Shown here one piece after another: positions 9,625-18,050 of a stretch of 64,000 nt of DNA. The DNA comes from Pseudomonas sp. MPC6 (GTDB lineage Bacteria > Pseudomonadota > Gammaproteobacteria > Pseudomonadales > Pseudomonadaceae): positions 585,001 through 649,000 of the forward strand of contig NZ_CP034783.1 of the NCBI RefSeq assembly GCF_006094435.1, in the 5' to 3' direction. The notes beneath the pieces are model-generated. The model saw only the letters and a list, made by a program, of their open reading frames with translations. It had not been told where the DNA came from and made no database searches. Made by a program: the position numbers and the translations under genes. Positions within the stretch are counted from its first letter, which is position 1. Each line of letters begins with the position of its first letter.

Positions 9625-9843
9625 AGGGGGGAACTCGCTTCGAATATGCTGATCGCGCCGGGCTCTCGCCCTCTTTACTGTTGCTTGTCGCAGGCTGCGA
9701 TATTTTCTGGCTTAACGCAATCTGATATGTGTCGATTGCAGCAGATTGCCGTCCCGGTCGTGATAACTGGCGCGGATCTGTTTTGTGTCGACGATCAGGT
9801 GGGCGATGCCGTCTACAAATGTAGGAAAGAGGTTTCACCAGGC

Positions 9844-9871
9844 AAAAAAAAGCCCCGCCAAATGGGCGGGG
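9844..9871 (-). terminator. Rho-independent terminator downstream of aceF
   Basis: On the minus strand, a CCCCGCC/GGCGGGG stem (9865-9871 with 9853-9859) is followed by eight Ts (the A-run 9844-9851). It lies about 75 bases after the aceF stop. Confidence 0.88.
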
Positions 9872-9912
9872 TTGAGGTACGAGCGTGTGGCGCTCGGAAA
9901 GCGTGGAACGCA

Positions 9913-9940
9913 ACCGGCCCTCCGGTGAAGGAGGGCCGGT
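9913..9940. other. Perfect 11-bp hairpin just after aceF
   Basis: ACCGGCCCTCC pairs with GGAGGGCCGGT around a six-base loop, six bases past the aceF stop. It has no T-run. It may protect the mRNA 3' end ahead of the real terminator. Confidence 0.6.
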
Positions 9941-9945
9941 CGGTG

Positions 9946-11904
9946 TTACAGCAGGATGGTGCGGATGTCCGCCAGCAGGTCGCTCAGACGCTTGGTGAAG
10001 CGTGCAGCAGCGGCGCCGTTGATCACGCGGTGATCGTAGGACAGCGACAGTGGCAGCATCAGTTTCGGCTGGAAGGCTTTGCCGTCCCAGACTGGCTGGA
10101 TGGTTGCCTTGGAAACACCGAGGATCGCCACTTCCGGCGCGTTGACGATCGGCGTGAAGCCGGTGCCGCCAATGTGGCCGAGGCTGGAAATGGTGAAGCA
10201 GGCGCCTTGCATGTCGTCCGCGGTGAGCTTCTTGTCGCGGGCTTTGGCGGCCAGCACGGCGGCTTCGGCTGCCAGTTGCAACAGGCTCTTCTGATCGACG
10301 TTCTTGATGACCGGTACCAGCAGGCCATCCGGGGTGTCGACCGCGAAGCCGATGTTCACGTACTTCTTGCGGATGATTGCCTTGCCGCTTGGTGCCAGCG
10401 AACTGTTGAAGTCCGGCAGTTCCTTGAGCAGGTGCGCGCAGGATTTGAGCAGCAGCGGCAGGATGGTCAGCTTGACGCCAGCCTTTTCTGCAACGGCTTT
10501 CTGAGCGACACGGAACGCTTCCAGCTCGGTGATATCCGCCGAGTCGAACTGAGTCACGTGCGGGATGTTCAACCAGCTGCGGTGCAGGCTCGACGCGCCG
10601 ATTTGCATCAGGCGAGTCATCGGCACTTCTTCGATTTCGCCGAAGCGGCTGAAGTCGACGACCGGAATCGGCGGGATGCCCGCGCCGCCGGTTGCGCCGG
10701 CAGCGGCGGCCGGTGCTTCCTTGGCCTTCTGCATCATGGCTTTGACGTAAACCTGCACGTCTTCTTTCAGGATGCGACCGTGCGGACCGCTTGCGCCGAC
10801 TGCGTTCAGCTCGACACCGAATTCACGGGCCAGCTGGCGTACTGCCGGGCCTGCGTGAACCTTGGCGCCCGGCTTGGCCGGTGCAGCTGCAGGTGCGGCA
10901 GGTGCCGCAGCAGCGGCCGCCGGAGCGGCTTCAGTTTTGGCAGCAGCAGGTGCGGCAGCGGCTGGAGCCGGAGCAGCAGCCGGAGCAGCGCCTTTGACTT
11001 TCAGCTTCAGGATCAGGTCGCCGGTACCGACTTCGTCGTCCAGCTTGATGGAAATGCTTTCCACCACGCCAGCGGCAGGCGATGGAATTTCCATGCTCGC
11101 CTTGTCGGATTCCAGGGTGATCAGCGACTGGTCGGCTTCAACGGTGTCGCCGGCCTTGACCAGGACTTCGATGATCTTGGCCTTGCCTGCCGAACCGATG
11201 TCCGGGACGTGAATGTCCTGAACACTGTCGGCAACCGGTGCCGCCGGGGCCGCAGCGGCAGGCGCCGGAGCAGCGGCAGCAGGCGCAGCGGCTTGAGCTG
11301 GCGCGGCCGCAGCCGGAGCAGCGGCACCTGCCACTTCCAGATCCAGGATCAGGTCGCCGGTGCCGACTTCGTCGTTGAGCTTGACGCTGATGGCCTTGAC
11401 CACGCCAGCGGCGGGCGAAGGGATTTCCATGCTGGCCTTGTCGGATTCCAGGGTGATCAGCGACTGATCAGCCTCGACGGTGTCGCCGACCTTGACCTGG
11501 ATCTCGATGATCTGGGCCTTGCCCGACGAACCGATGTCCGGCACGTGCACTTGCTGAACCGAAGCGGCAGCAGGCGCAGCAGCAGGAGCGGCCGGCGCAG
11601 GAGCGGCAGCCGGTTCAGCCTTGGCGGCTGGCGCAGGGGCCGCAGCAGCCGCAGGGGCCGCAGCTACGGCACCTTCGACTTCCAGTTCCAGCAATTCGTC
11701 GCCTTCTTTCAGGCGATCGCCCAGCTTCACTTTCAGGCTTTTGACGATGCCGGCCTTGGGAGCAGGAATTTCCATGCTCGCCTTGTCCGACTCAAGCGTC
11801 AGAATGCTCTGGTCGGCTTCGACACGGTCGCCGACCTTAACAAACAGTTCAATTACTTCACCTTCACCGCTGCCGATGTCAGGTACGCGAATGAGTTCGC
11901 TCAC
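9946..11904 (-). CDS. aceF: Pyruvate dehydrogenase complex E2, dihydrolipoamide acetyltransferase (three lipoyl domains)
   Basis: 652 residues. E2 forms the complex core and transfers acetyl groups from lipoyl arms to CoA. Three lipoyl domains are visible, each with an ESDKAS motif: Lys41, Lys156 and Lys268. Long Ala/Pro linkers separate them. An E1/E3-binding domain lies near 349-386 and the catalytic domain runs from about 410. The active site is SYDHRVING with His625; Asn in the last position, not Asp, is as in Azotobacter E2. Domains 2 and 3 are nearly identical. Start is GTG 11904, with GAGGAG 7 nt upstream. That site overlaps the aceE stop, 11 bp away, so translation is probably coupled. 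Confidence 0.96.
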   Translation of the reverse strand: MSELIRVPDIGSGEGEVIELFVKVGDRVEADQSILTLESDKASMEIPAPKAGIVKSLKVKLGDRLKEGDELLELEVEGAVAAAPAAAAAPAPAAKAEPAAAPAPAAPAAAPAAASVQQVHVPDIGSSGKAQIIEIQVKVGDTVEADQSLITLESDKASMEIPSPAAGVVKAISVKLNDEVGTGDLILDLEVAGAAAPAAAAPAQAAAPAAAAPAPAAAAPAAPVADSVQDIHVPDIGSAGKAKIIEVLVKAGDTVEADQSLITLESDKASMEIPSPAAGVVESISIKLDDEVGTGDLILKLKVKGAAPAAAPAPAAAAPAAAKTEAAPAAAAAAPAAPAAAPAKPGAKVHAGPAVRQLAREFGVELNAVGASGPHGRILKEDVQVYVKAMMQKAKEAPAAAAGATGGAGIPPIPVVDFSRFGEIEEVPMTRLMQIGASSLHRSWLNIPHVTQFDSADITELEAFRVAQKAVAEKAGVKLTILPLLLKSCAHLLKELPDFNSSLAPSGKAIIRKKYVNIGFAVDTPDGLLVPVIKNVDQKSLLQLAAEAAVLAAKARDKKLTADDMQGACFTISSLGHIGGTGFTPIVNAPEVAILGVSKATIQPVWDGKAFQPKLMLPLSLSYDHRVINGAAAARFTKRLSDLLADIRTILL

Positions 11905-11915
11905 AGAGTGTCTCC

Positions 11916-14561
11916 TCAGCAGTCCAGTGGGTTGCGTTTTTCCGGGTTGATCCCGAACTTGGCGATGGCTTCAGACACCACCTTGGGTTCGATATCACCA
12001 CGGTCAGCCAAGGCTTCCAGGGCTGCCAACACCACGAAATGACGGTCGACTTCGAAGAAGTGACGCAGCTTCTTGCGGCTGTCACTGCGGCCGAAACCGT
12101 CGGTGCCCAGGACTTTGAATTCCTTGGACGGGACCCACTGACGAATTTGCTCAGCGAACAGCTTCATGTAGTCGGTAGACGCGATCACCGGACCTTTACG
12201 GCCGTTCAGGCACTCTTCGACATAGCTCAGTTTAGGCTTCTGGCCCGGGTGCAGACGGTTGCTGCGCTCGACGGCCAGGCCATCGCGACGCAGTTCGTTG
12301 AAGCTGGTAACGCTCCAGACGTCAGCGCCGACGTTGAACTGTTCACGCAGAATCTTCGCCGCTTCACGGACTTCACGCAGGATGGTGCCGGAGCCCATCA
12401 GCTGAACGTGGTGCGCCGCTTCGCGGGTGTCTTCTTCGAGCAGGTACATGCCCTTGATGATGCCTTCTTCGACACCGGCCGGCATGGCTGGCTGCTGGTA
12501 AGACTCGTTCATCACGGTGATGTAGTAGAAGACGTCCTGTTGCTGTTCGGTCATCTTCTTCATGCCGTCCTGGATGATCACCGCCAGCTCGTAGCCGTAG
12601 GTTGGATCAAAGGTGCGGCAGTTCGGGATGGTGGCAGCCAGGATGTGGCTGTGACCGTCTTCGTGTTGCAGGCCTTCGCCGTTCAGCGTAGTCCGGCCGG
12701 CGGTGCCGCCGATCAGGAAGCCACGGGTGCGGCTGTCGCCAGCGGCCCAGGCCAGGTCGCCAATACGCTGGAAACCGAACATCGAGTAGAAGATGTAGAA
12801 CGGCAGCATCGGCTGGTTGTGGCTGGAGTACGAAGTACCGGCAGCGATGAAGGAGCTCATGGCGCCCGCTTCGTTGATGCCTTCTTCGAGAATCTGGCCC
12901 TTCTTGTCTTCCTTGTAGAACATCACCTGGTCTTTATCGACTGGCTCGTAGAGCTGGCCGACGGACGAGTAGATGCCCAGCTGGCGGAACATGCCTTCCA
13001 TACCGAAGGTACGGGCTTCGTCCGGGATGATCGGAACGATGCGCGAACCGATTTCCTTGTCCTTGACCAGCTGCGCGAGGATCCGCACGAAGGCCATGGT
13101 GGTGGAGATTTCACGGTCGCCCGAGCCGTCCAGGATTGCCTTGAGGGTATCCAGCGGTGGCGTCGGGATGTCGAAGCTCTTGGCGCGACGCTGTGGCACG
13201 AAACCGCCCAGTGCAGTGCGGCGCTCGCTCAGGTAGCGGGCTTCGGCGCTGTTCGGCTCCGGCTTGAAGAACGGCAGGTTTTCCAGCTCTTCGTCCTTGA
13301 CCGGAATGTCGAAGCGATCACGGAACAACTTCAGGCTGTCGACATCGACTTTCTTGGTGTTGTGCGCGGTGTTTTTCGCTTCGCCGGCACCGGTGCCATA
13401 ACCCTTGATGGTCTTGGCCAGGATGACGGTCGGTTGTTCTTTGTGGTTGACCGCTTCGTGGTATGCCGCGTAGACCTTGTACGGGTCGTGGCCGCCACGG
13501 TTGAGTTTCCAGATCTCGTCGTCGGACAGGTCTGCAACCATCGCCTTGAGTTCTGGCGTGTTGAAGAAGTGTTCACGCACGAACGCGCCGTCTTTGGCTT
13601 TGTAGTTCTGGTACTCGCCGTCGATGACTTCGTCCATGCGGCGTTGCAGGATACCGTCGACGTCTTTGGCCAGCAGTGGGTCCCAGAAACGGCCCCAGAT
13701 GACTTTGGTCACGTTCCACTGAGCACCGCGGAACACGCCTTCGAGCTCCTGGATGATCTTGCCGTTGCCGCGAACCGGGCCGTCGAGGCGCTGCAGGTTG
13801 CAGTTGATGACGAAGATCAGGTTGTCGAGCTTCTCGCGGCCAGCCAGCGAGATCGCACCCAGGGATTCCGGCTCGTCGCACTCGCCGTCGCCCAGGAAGC
13901 ACCAGACTTTCTGCTTGCCTTCAGGGATGAAGCCACGGGCTTCCAGGTACTTCATGAAGCGTGCCTGGTAGATCGCCTGGATCGGGCCCAGGCCCATGGA
14001 TACAGTCGGGAACTGCCAGAAGTCAGGCATCAGCCAAGGGTGCGGGTAGGACGACAAGCCCTGACCGTCGACTTCCTGGCGGAAGTTGTTCATCTGGTCT
14101 TCGGTGATGCGGCCTTCCATGAACGCACGGGCGTAGACGCCTGGCGAGGTGTGGCCCTGGAAGTAGATCAGGTCGCCGCCGTGTTCGTCGGTCGGGGCCT
14201 GGAAGAAATAGTTGAAGCCGATGTCATACAGGGTCGCACTGGAGGCGAAGCTGGAGATGTGACCACCCAGGTCAGAATCTTTCAGGTTCGTACGCATTAC
14301 CATGGCCATCGCGTTCCAACGTACCAGCGAGCGAATGCGGCGTTCCATGAACAGGTCGCCAGGCATGCGTGCTTCGTGGGTAACGGGGATGGTGTTGCGG
14401 TACGGCGTCGTGATGGCGTAAGGCAACTGCGAACCGCTGCGGGTCGCGAGTTCACCCATACGGGTCATCAGATAGTGAGCACGGTCTTCGCCTTCTTTGT
14501 CGAGAACCGATTCCAGGGCGTCCAGCCATTCCTGGGTTTCGACGGGATCGAGGTCTTGCAT
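11916..14561 (-). CDS. aceE: Pyruvate dehydrogenase E1 component, homodimeric type
   Basis: 881 residues, the expected size for the single-chain E1p of Gammaproteobacteria. It decarboxylates pyruvate with thiamine diphosphate and acetylates the lipoyl groups of AceF. The ThDP-binding motif begins GDGECDEPES near residue 230 and ends in a conserved NCNLQRLDGPV. The N-terminus MQDLDPVETQEWLDALES is typical. ATG 14561 is preceded by GGAG. It is first in the aceE-aceF operon; no E3 gene follows here. Two GntR-type palindromes upstream suggest repression by a pyruvate- or acid-sensing regulator. Confidence 0.97.
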   Translation of the reverse strand: MQDLDPVETQEWLDALESVLDKEGEDRAHYLMTRMGELATRSGSQLPYAITTPYRNTIPVTHEARMPGDLFMERRIRSLVRWNAMAMVMRTNLKDSDLGGHISSFASSATLYDIGFNYFFQAPTDEHGGDLIYFQGHTSPGVYARAFMEGRITEDQMNNFRQEVDGQGLSSYPHPWLMPDFWQFPTVSMGLGPIQAIYQARFMKYLEARGFIPEGKQKVWCFLGDGECDEPESLGAISLAGREKLDNLIFVINCNLQRLDGPVRGNGKIIQELEGVFRGAQWNVTKVIWGRFWDPLLAKDVDGILQRRMDEVIDGEYQNYKAKDGAFVREHFFNTPELKAMVADLSDDEIWKLNRGGHDPYKVYAAYHEAVNHKEQPTVILAKTIKGYGTGAGEAKNTAHNTKKVDVDSLKLFRDRFDIPVKDEELENLPFFKPEPNSAEARYLSERRTALGGFVPQRRAKSFDIPTPPLDTLKAILDGSGDREISTTMAFVRILAQLVKDKEIGSRIVPIIPDEARTFGMEGMFRQLGIYSSVGQLYEPVDKDQVMFYKEDKKGQILEEGINEAGAMSSFIAAGTSYSSHNQPMLPFYIFYSMFGFQRIGDLAWAAGDSRTRGFLIGGTAGRTTLNGEGLQHEDGHSHILAATIPNCRTFDPTYGYELAVIIQDGMKKMTEQQQDVFYYITVMNESYQQPAMPAGVEEGIIKGMYLLEEDTREAAHHVQLMGSGTILREVREAAKILREQFNVGADVWSVTSFNELRRDGLAVERSNRLHPGQKPKLSYVEECLNGRKGPVIASTDYMKLFAEQIRQWVPSKEFKVLGTDGFGRSDSRKKLRHFFEVDRHFVVLAALEALADRGDIEPKVVSEAIAKFGINPEKRNPLDC

Positions 14562-14671
14562 GGCTTGCTCCAGGGCGGAAAGGCTTCCAGAATCGGTTGC
14601 CTGAGTTTGCGACTGGCCTTGTGGGCAGACGGTATAAATTCTTGGATTGCCGAGAGGTTGTTCCGGCGGCG

Positions 14672-14686
14672 TGTAGTTTTACTACA
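14672..14686. promoter_or_regulatory. GntR/FadR-type operator, proximal to aceE
   Basis: TGTAGTTTTACTACA is a perfect 15-bp palindrome with a 3-bp centre. Its core TAGTTTTACTA fits the FadR-subfamily consensus TNGTNNNACNA used by PdhR-like and LldR-like regulators. The regulator itself is not in the window. Confidence 0.65.
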
Positions 14687-14724
14687 AATCATCGGGCATT
14701 TCAGCCTTTCGAATGTATAGACGA

Positions 14725-14737
14725 GTAGTAAAACTAC
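14725..14737. promoter_or_regulatory. GntR/FadR-type operator, distal to aceE
   Basis: GTAGTAAAACTAC is a second perfect palindrome with the same half-sites and the core TAGTAAAACTA. Its centre is 52 bp from the first, about five helical turns, so both sites face the same side of the DNA. Confidence 0.65.
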
Positions 14738-14944
14738 AGATGAGCGGCTTGTGGCCTCCAGCTGCGTTGTGAGAATAATCGTTAAGGTTGGTCTTTTGCC
14801 AACCGTAAAAGGTGAAAGCTTGATGCTGTCTGCCAAAAATACAGAAATTTCAGCTATTTCTAACCTTTGTTCGACAGTCGATCAGGTAGTGTGTTTTCGC
14901 AAATCACTACATGCAGCCCTCTACACGCCGATCAAGGATAGACC

Positions 14945-17881
14945 ATGAGCCTCCCTTCGCTTGCCGAACTGCCTGCCATCCTCCTGCCGTTTGTCTCCCG
15001 CGCCGAGCAGTCGCTCCGTACGGCCGCCGCGGAGCTGGACGACGACCGGGGGCTGTCCGGCTGGACGCCTGAACGCTGGGCCCAATTCGCGCGAGTCACC
15101 GCTGCCAGCGACTTCGTGATTGAACAGAGTGCGCGCGACCCTTCCATGCTGCTGGAGCTGGTGCAGTCCGGCGAACTGGACCGCGATTTTGCGCCCGGTG
15201 AATTGTGCGGGCAGATTGCGGCAGCGGTGAGCGCGGTCGAAACCGACGATGAACTCGGTCGCGTCCTGCGCCGCCAGCGCAATCGCCACCAGGTGCGGAT
15301 CATCTGGCGCGACCTGACCCGTCAGGCCGATCTGGTCCAGACCTGCCGCGACCTCTCGGACATGGCCGATGCCAGCATCGATCAGGCCTATCAGTGGTTG
15401 TACTCGCGGCATTGCCAGCAATTCGGCGTGCCGACCGGCCGGCGCAGTGGCGAACCACAACAGATGGTCATTCTCGGCATGGGCAAGCTCGGCGCGGTGG
15501 AGCTCAACCTGTCGTCGGACATCGACCTGATCTTTGCCTACCCCGAAGGGGGAGAAACCGTCGGCGTGAAGCGATCGCTGGATAACCAGGAGTTTTTCAT
15601 TCGGCTCGGCCAGCGTCTGATCAAGGCGCTGGACCCGATGACGGTCGATGGCTTCGTGTTCCGTGTCGACATGCGCCTGCGGCCCTACGGCTCGGCGGGC
15701 GCCTTGGTGCTGAGCTTCAACGCACTGGAGCAGTATTACCAGGACCAGGGCCGCGACTGGGAGCGCTATGCCATGATCAAGGCGCGGGTGGTGGCCGGCG
15801 ATCAAGTGGCCGGCGCGCAGTTGCTCGACCTGTTGCGACCGTTCGTCTACCGGCGCTATCTGGACTTTTCGGCCATCGAAGCGCTGCGCACCATGAAGCA
15901 GCTGATCCAGCAGGAAGTCCGGCGCAAGGGCATGGCCGACAATATCAAGCTCGGCTCCGGCGGGATCCGCGAAGTCGAATTTATCGCCCAGGCCTTTCAG
16001 CTGATTCACGGTGGCCGCGACCTGAGCCTGCAGCAACGCCCTCTGTTGAACGTACTGAGCACGCTGCAAGACCAGGGTTACCTGCCGCCGGCGGTGATCA
16101 GCGAACTGCGCGAAGGCTACGAATTCCTGCGCTACACCGAACACGCCATCCAGGCGATTGCCGACCGCCAGACCCAGATGCTGCCGGACGGCGCTCAGGA
16201 TCAGGCGCGCATTGCCTTTATGTTGGGTTTCGACGATTGGGCCGCTTTCCATGAGCAGCTCATGTATTGGCGCGGTCGGGTGGCGTGGCACTTCGGCCAG
16301 GTGATCGCCGACCCCGATGAAGAACAAGGCAGCGAAAGCGAAGTGGTGGTCGGCGGTGAATGGCTGCCGCTATGGGAAGAAGCCCAGAACGAAGAGGCGG
16401 CCTGCCGTCAATTGGAAGAGGGAGGTTTCACCAATGCCGCCAAGGCGCTGAAAGCCTTGGCCAGCCTGCGCGGCAGCCCGCAGTTGCGCGCCATGCAGCG
16501 CCTGGGGCGCGAGCGCCTGGATGCCTTCATCCCGCGACTGCTGGCGCAAGCCGTGGAGCACGCCAATCCCGACCTGGTGTTGGAACGGGTGCTGCCATTG
16601 GTTGAGGCCGTGGCCCGTCGTTCTGCATACCTGGTGTTGCTGACCGAGAACCCCGGCGCGCTGCGACGCTTGCTGACGCTGTGCGCCGCGAGCCCGTGGA
16701 TCGCCGAACAAATCACGCGCTTCCCGCTGCTGCTCGATGAACTGCTCAACGAAGGCCGCCTGTTCAAGCCGCCCTTGGCTCCGGAACTGGCTGCCGAGTT
16801 GCGCGAGCGCCTGACACGGATTCCCGAGGACGACCTCGAACAGCAGATGGAAGCCCTGCGGCATTTCAAGCTGGCGCACCGCTTGCGGGTGGCGGCCTCG
16901 GAAATCGCCGGCAGCCTGCCGTTGATGAAAGTCAGCGATTACCTGACCTGGCTCGCCGAAGCGATTCTCGAACAGGTATTGGCCCTGGCCTGGCGCCAGA
17001 CCGTGGCCAAGTACGGCACGCCATTGCGCACCGACGGCACGGTGTGCGATCCCGGCTTTATCATTGTCGGTTACGGGAAAGTCGGCGGGCTGGAATTGGG
17101 GCATGGTTCGGACCTGGACCTGGTGTTCATCCACGACGGCGATCCGCAGGCGGAAACCGACGGGCCCAAGCCTATCGATGGCGCCCAGTTCTTCACGCGG
17201 CTCGGGCAGCGGATCATTCATTTGCTGACGACCCAGACCAACTCCGGTCAGCTCTACGAAGTGGATATGCGTCTGCGTCCGTCCGGTGCTTCGGGATTGC
17301 TGGTGAGTTCCCTGGGGGCGTTTGCCCGTTATCAGGAAAACGAAGCCTGGACCTGGGAACACCAGGCATTGGTACGGGCGCGGGTACTGGTGGGCAGTGA
17401 GGATGTCGGCCGGGCGTTCGAGAAAGTCCGTGCCGCGGTGTTGGGCAAATCACGCGACCTGGCGACCTTGCGGCAGGAGGTCAGCGAAATGCGCGCCAAG
17501 ATGCGCGATAACCTCGGCAGCAAGAGCACCGCGGCAGGCACCGGGGCAAATGCCTTCGAGGCCACGGCGCCATTCGATCTCAAGCAAGACGCCGGAGGTA
17601 TCGTCGATATTGAATTTATGGTGCAATACGCGGCTCTGGCATGGTCGCAAACGCACCCGTCATTGCTGCGCTGGACCGATAACATCCGCATTCTGGAGGG
17701 GTTGGAGGAGGACGGGTTGATGCCCGCCGAAGACGCCAGCCTGTTGCGTGAGGCCTATAAAGCCTACCGCTCCGCCGCCCACCGGCAGGCCTTGCAGAAG
17801 GACCCCGGGGTGATTCCCGGTGACCAGTTCGCGGACGAACGACGGCAGGTACTGCGGATCTGGCGTGAGTTGGGATTGTAG
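14945..17881 (+). CDS. glnE: Bifunctional glutamine synthetase adenylyltransferase/deadenylase GlnE
   Basis: 978 residues, full length. GlnE attaches AMP to glutamine synthetase or removes it, tuning nitrogen assimilation under PII control. Two nucleotidyltransferase-type domains are visible: LSSDIDLIFAY near residue 190 (deadenylylase half) and GHGSDLDLVFIHD near 720 (adenylylase half). The linking region is helical and Glu/Leu-rich. ATG 14945 has AAGGA 7 nt upstream. The TAG stop lies inside a REP sequence. In P. aeruginosa ilvE follows glnE, as I recall; here waaF follows. Confidence 0.97.
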   Translation: MSLPSLAELPAILLPFVSRAEQSLRTAAAELDDDRGLSGWTPERWAQFARVTAASDFVIEQSARDPSMLLELVQSGELDRDFAPGELCGQIAAAVSAVETDDELGRVLRRQRNRHQVRIIWRDLTRQADLVQTCRDLSDMADASIDQAYQWLYSRHCQQFGVPTGRRSGEPQQMVILGMGKLGAVELNLSSDIDLIFAYPEGGETVGVKRSLDNQEFFIRLGQRLIKALDPMTVDGFVFRVDMRLRPYGSAGALVLSFNALEQYYQDQGRDWERYAMIKARVVAGDQVAGAQLLDLLRPFVYRRYLDFSAIEALRTMKQLIQQEVRRKGMADNIKLGSGGIREVEFIAQAFQLIHGGRDLSLQQRPLLNVLSTLQDQGYLPPAVISELREGYEFLRYTEHAIQAIADRQTQMLPDGAQDQARIAFMLGFDDWAAFHEQLMYWRGRVAWHFGQVIADPDEEQGSESEVVVGGEWLPLWEEAQNEEAACRQLEEGGFTNAAKALKALASLRGSPQLRAMQRLGRERLDAFIPRLLAQAVEHANPDLVLERVLPLVEAVARRSAYLVLLTENPGALRRLLTLCAASPWIAEQITRFPLLLDELLNEGRLFKPPLAPELAAELRERLTRIPEDDLEQQMEALRHFKLAHRLRVAASEIAGSLPLMKVSDYLTWLAEAILEQVLALAWRQTVAKYGTPLRTDGTVCDPGFIIVGYGKVGGLELGHGSDLDLVFIHDGDPQAETDGPKPIDGAQFFTRLGQRIIHLLTTQTNSGQLYEVDMRLRPSGASGLLVSSLGAFARYQENEAWTWEHQALVRARVLVGSEDVGRAFEKVRAAVLGKSRDLATLRQEVSEMRAKMRDNLGSKSTAAGTGANAFEATAPFDLKQDAGGIVDIEFMVQYAALAWSQTHPSLLRWTDNIRILEGLEEDGLMPAEDASLLREAYKAYRSAAHRQALQKDPGVIPGDQFADERRQVLRIWRELGL

Positions 17882-17976
17882 GAGCGAGCTTGCTCGCGAT
17901 GGTCGTTAACGATGACTCGGCTAACCTGATACCCCGCGGTGTGCTCAGGTTCATCGCGAGCAAGCTCGCTCCTACA
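17877..17976. repeat. REPIN overlapping the glnE stop codon
   Basis: TGTAGGAGCGAGCTTGCTCG starts at 17877 and is paired with its reverse complement ending CTCCTACA at 17976, with about 50 bp between. The arm is the GAGCGAGCTTGCTCGCGAT class, different from most other REPs here. The glnE TAG is the TAG of TGTAGGAGC. Confidence 0.93.
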
Positions 17977-18010
17977 GTAGATCTGCAGTGTTTTGTAGAG
18001 TTCTCGAGGC

Positions 18011-18030
18011 GGGGAGGCGTATGCCTCCCC
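18011..18030 (+). other. Perfect hairpin in the waaF leader
   Basis: GGGGAGGC and GCCTCCCC form a perfect 8-bp stem with a GTAT loop, 21 bases before the waaF start. No T-run follows. It could shape translation of the LPS operon, or it may just mark the end of glnE mRNA. Confidence 0.5.
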
Positions 18031-18050
18031 GGTTCGTTTATGGAAACCAC

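Larger units (their letters stand above)
9625..9945. other. aceF-dipA gap: dipA upstream region and aceF terminators
   Basis: No gene is visible in these 321 bases. The part near 9625-9840 should carry the dipA promoter, since an aceF terminator separates it from the upstream operon. I could not identify a convincing -10/-35 pair. The rest holds the two hairpins listed separately. Confidence 0.6.
14562..14944. promoter_or_regulatory. aceE-glnE divergent control region
   Basis: 383 bases with no gene. It must hold both promoters. Visible regulatory content is the pair of 13-15 bp palindromes listed separately, on the aceE side. The glnE-proximal half is A/T-rich, and I could not settle on one promoter there. 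Confidence 0.7.

Noticed and set aside
9613..14720. Two very long plus-strand open frames opposite aceF and aceE
   Set aside because: They mirror the codon bias of aceE/aceF; the Ser/Gly/Arg-rich repeats are the antisense of Ala/Pro linkers.
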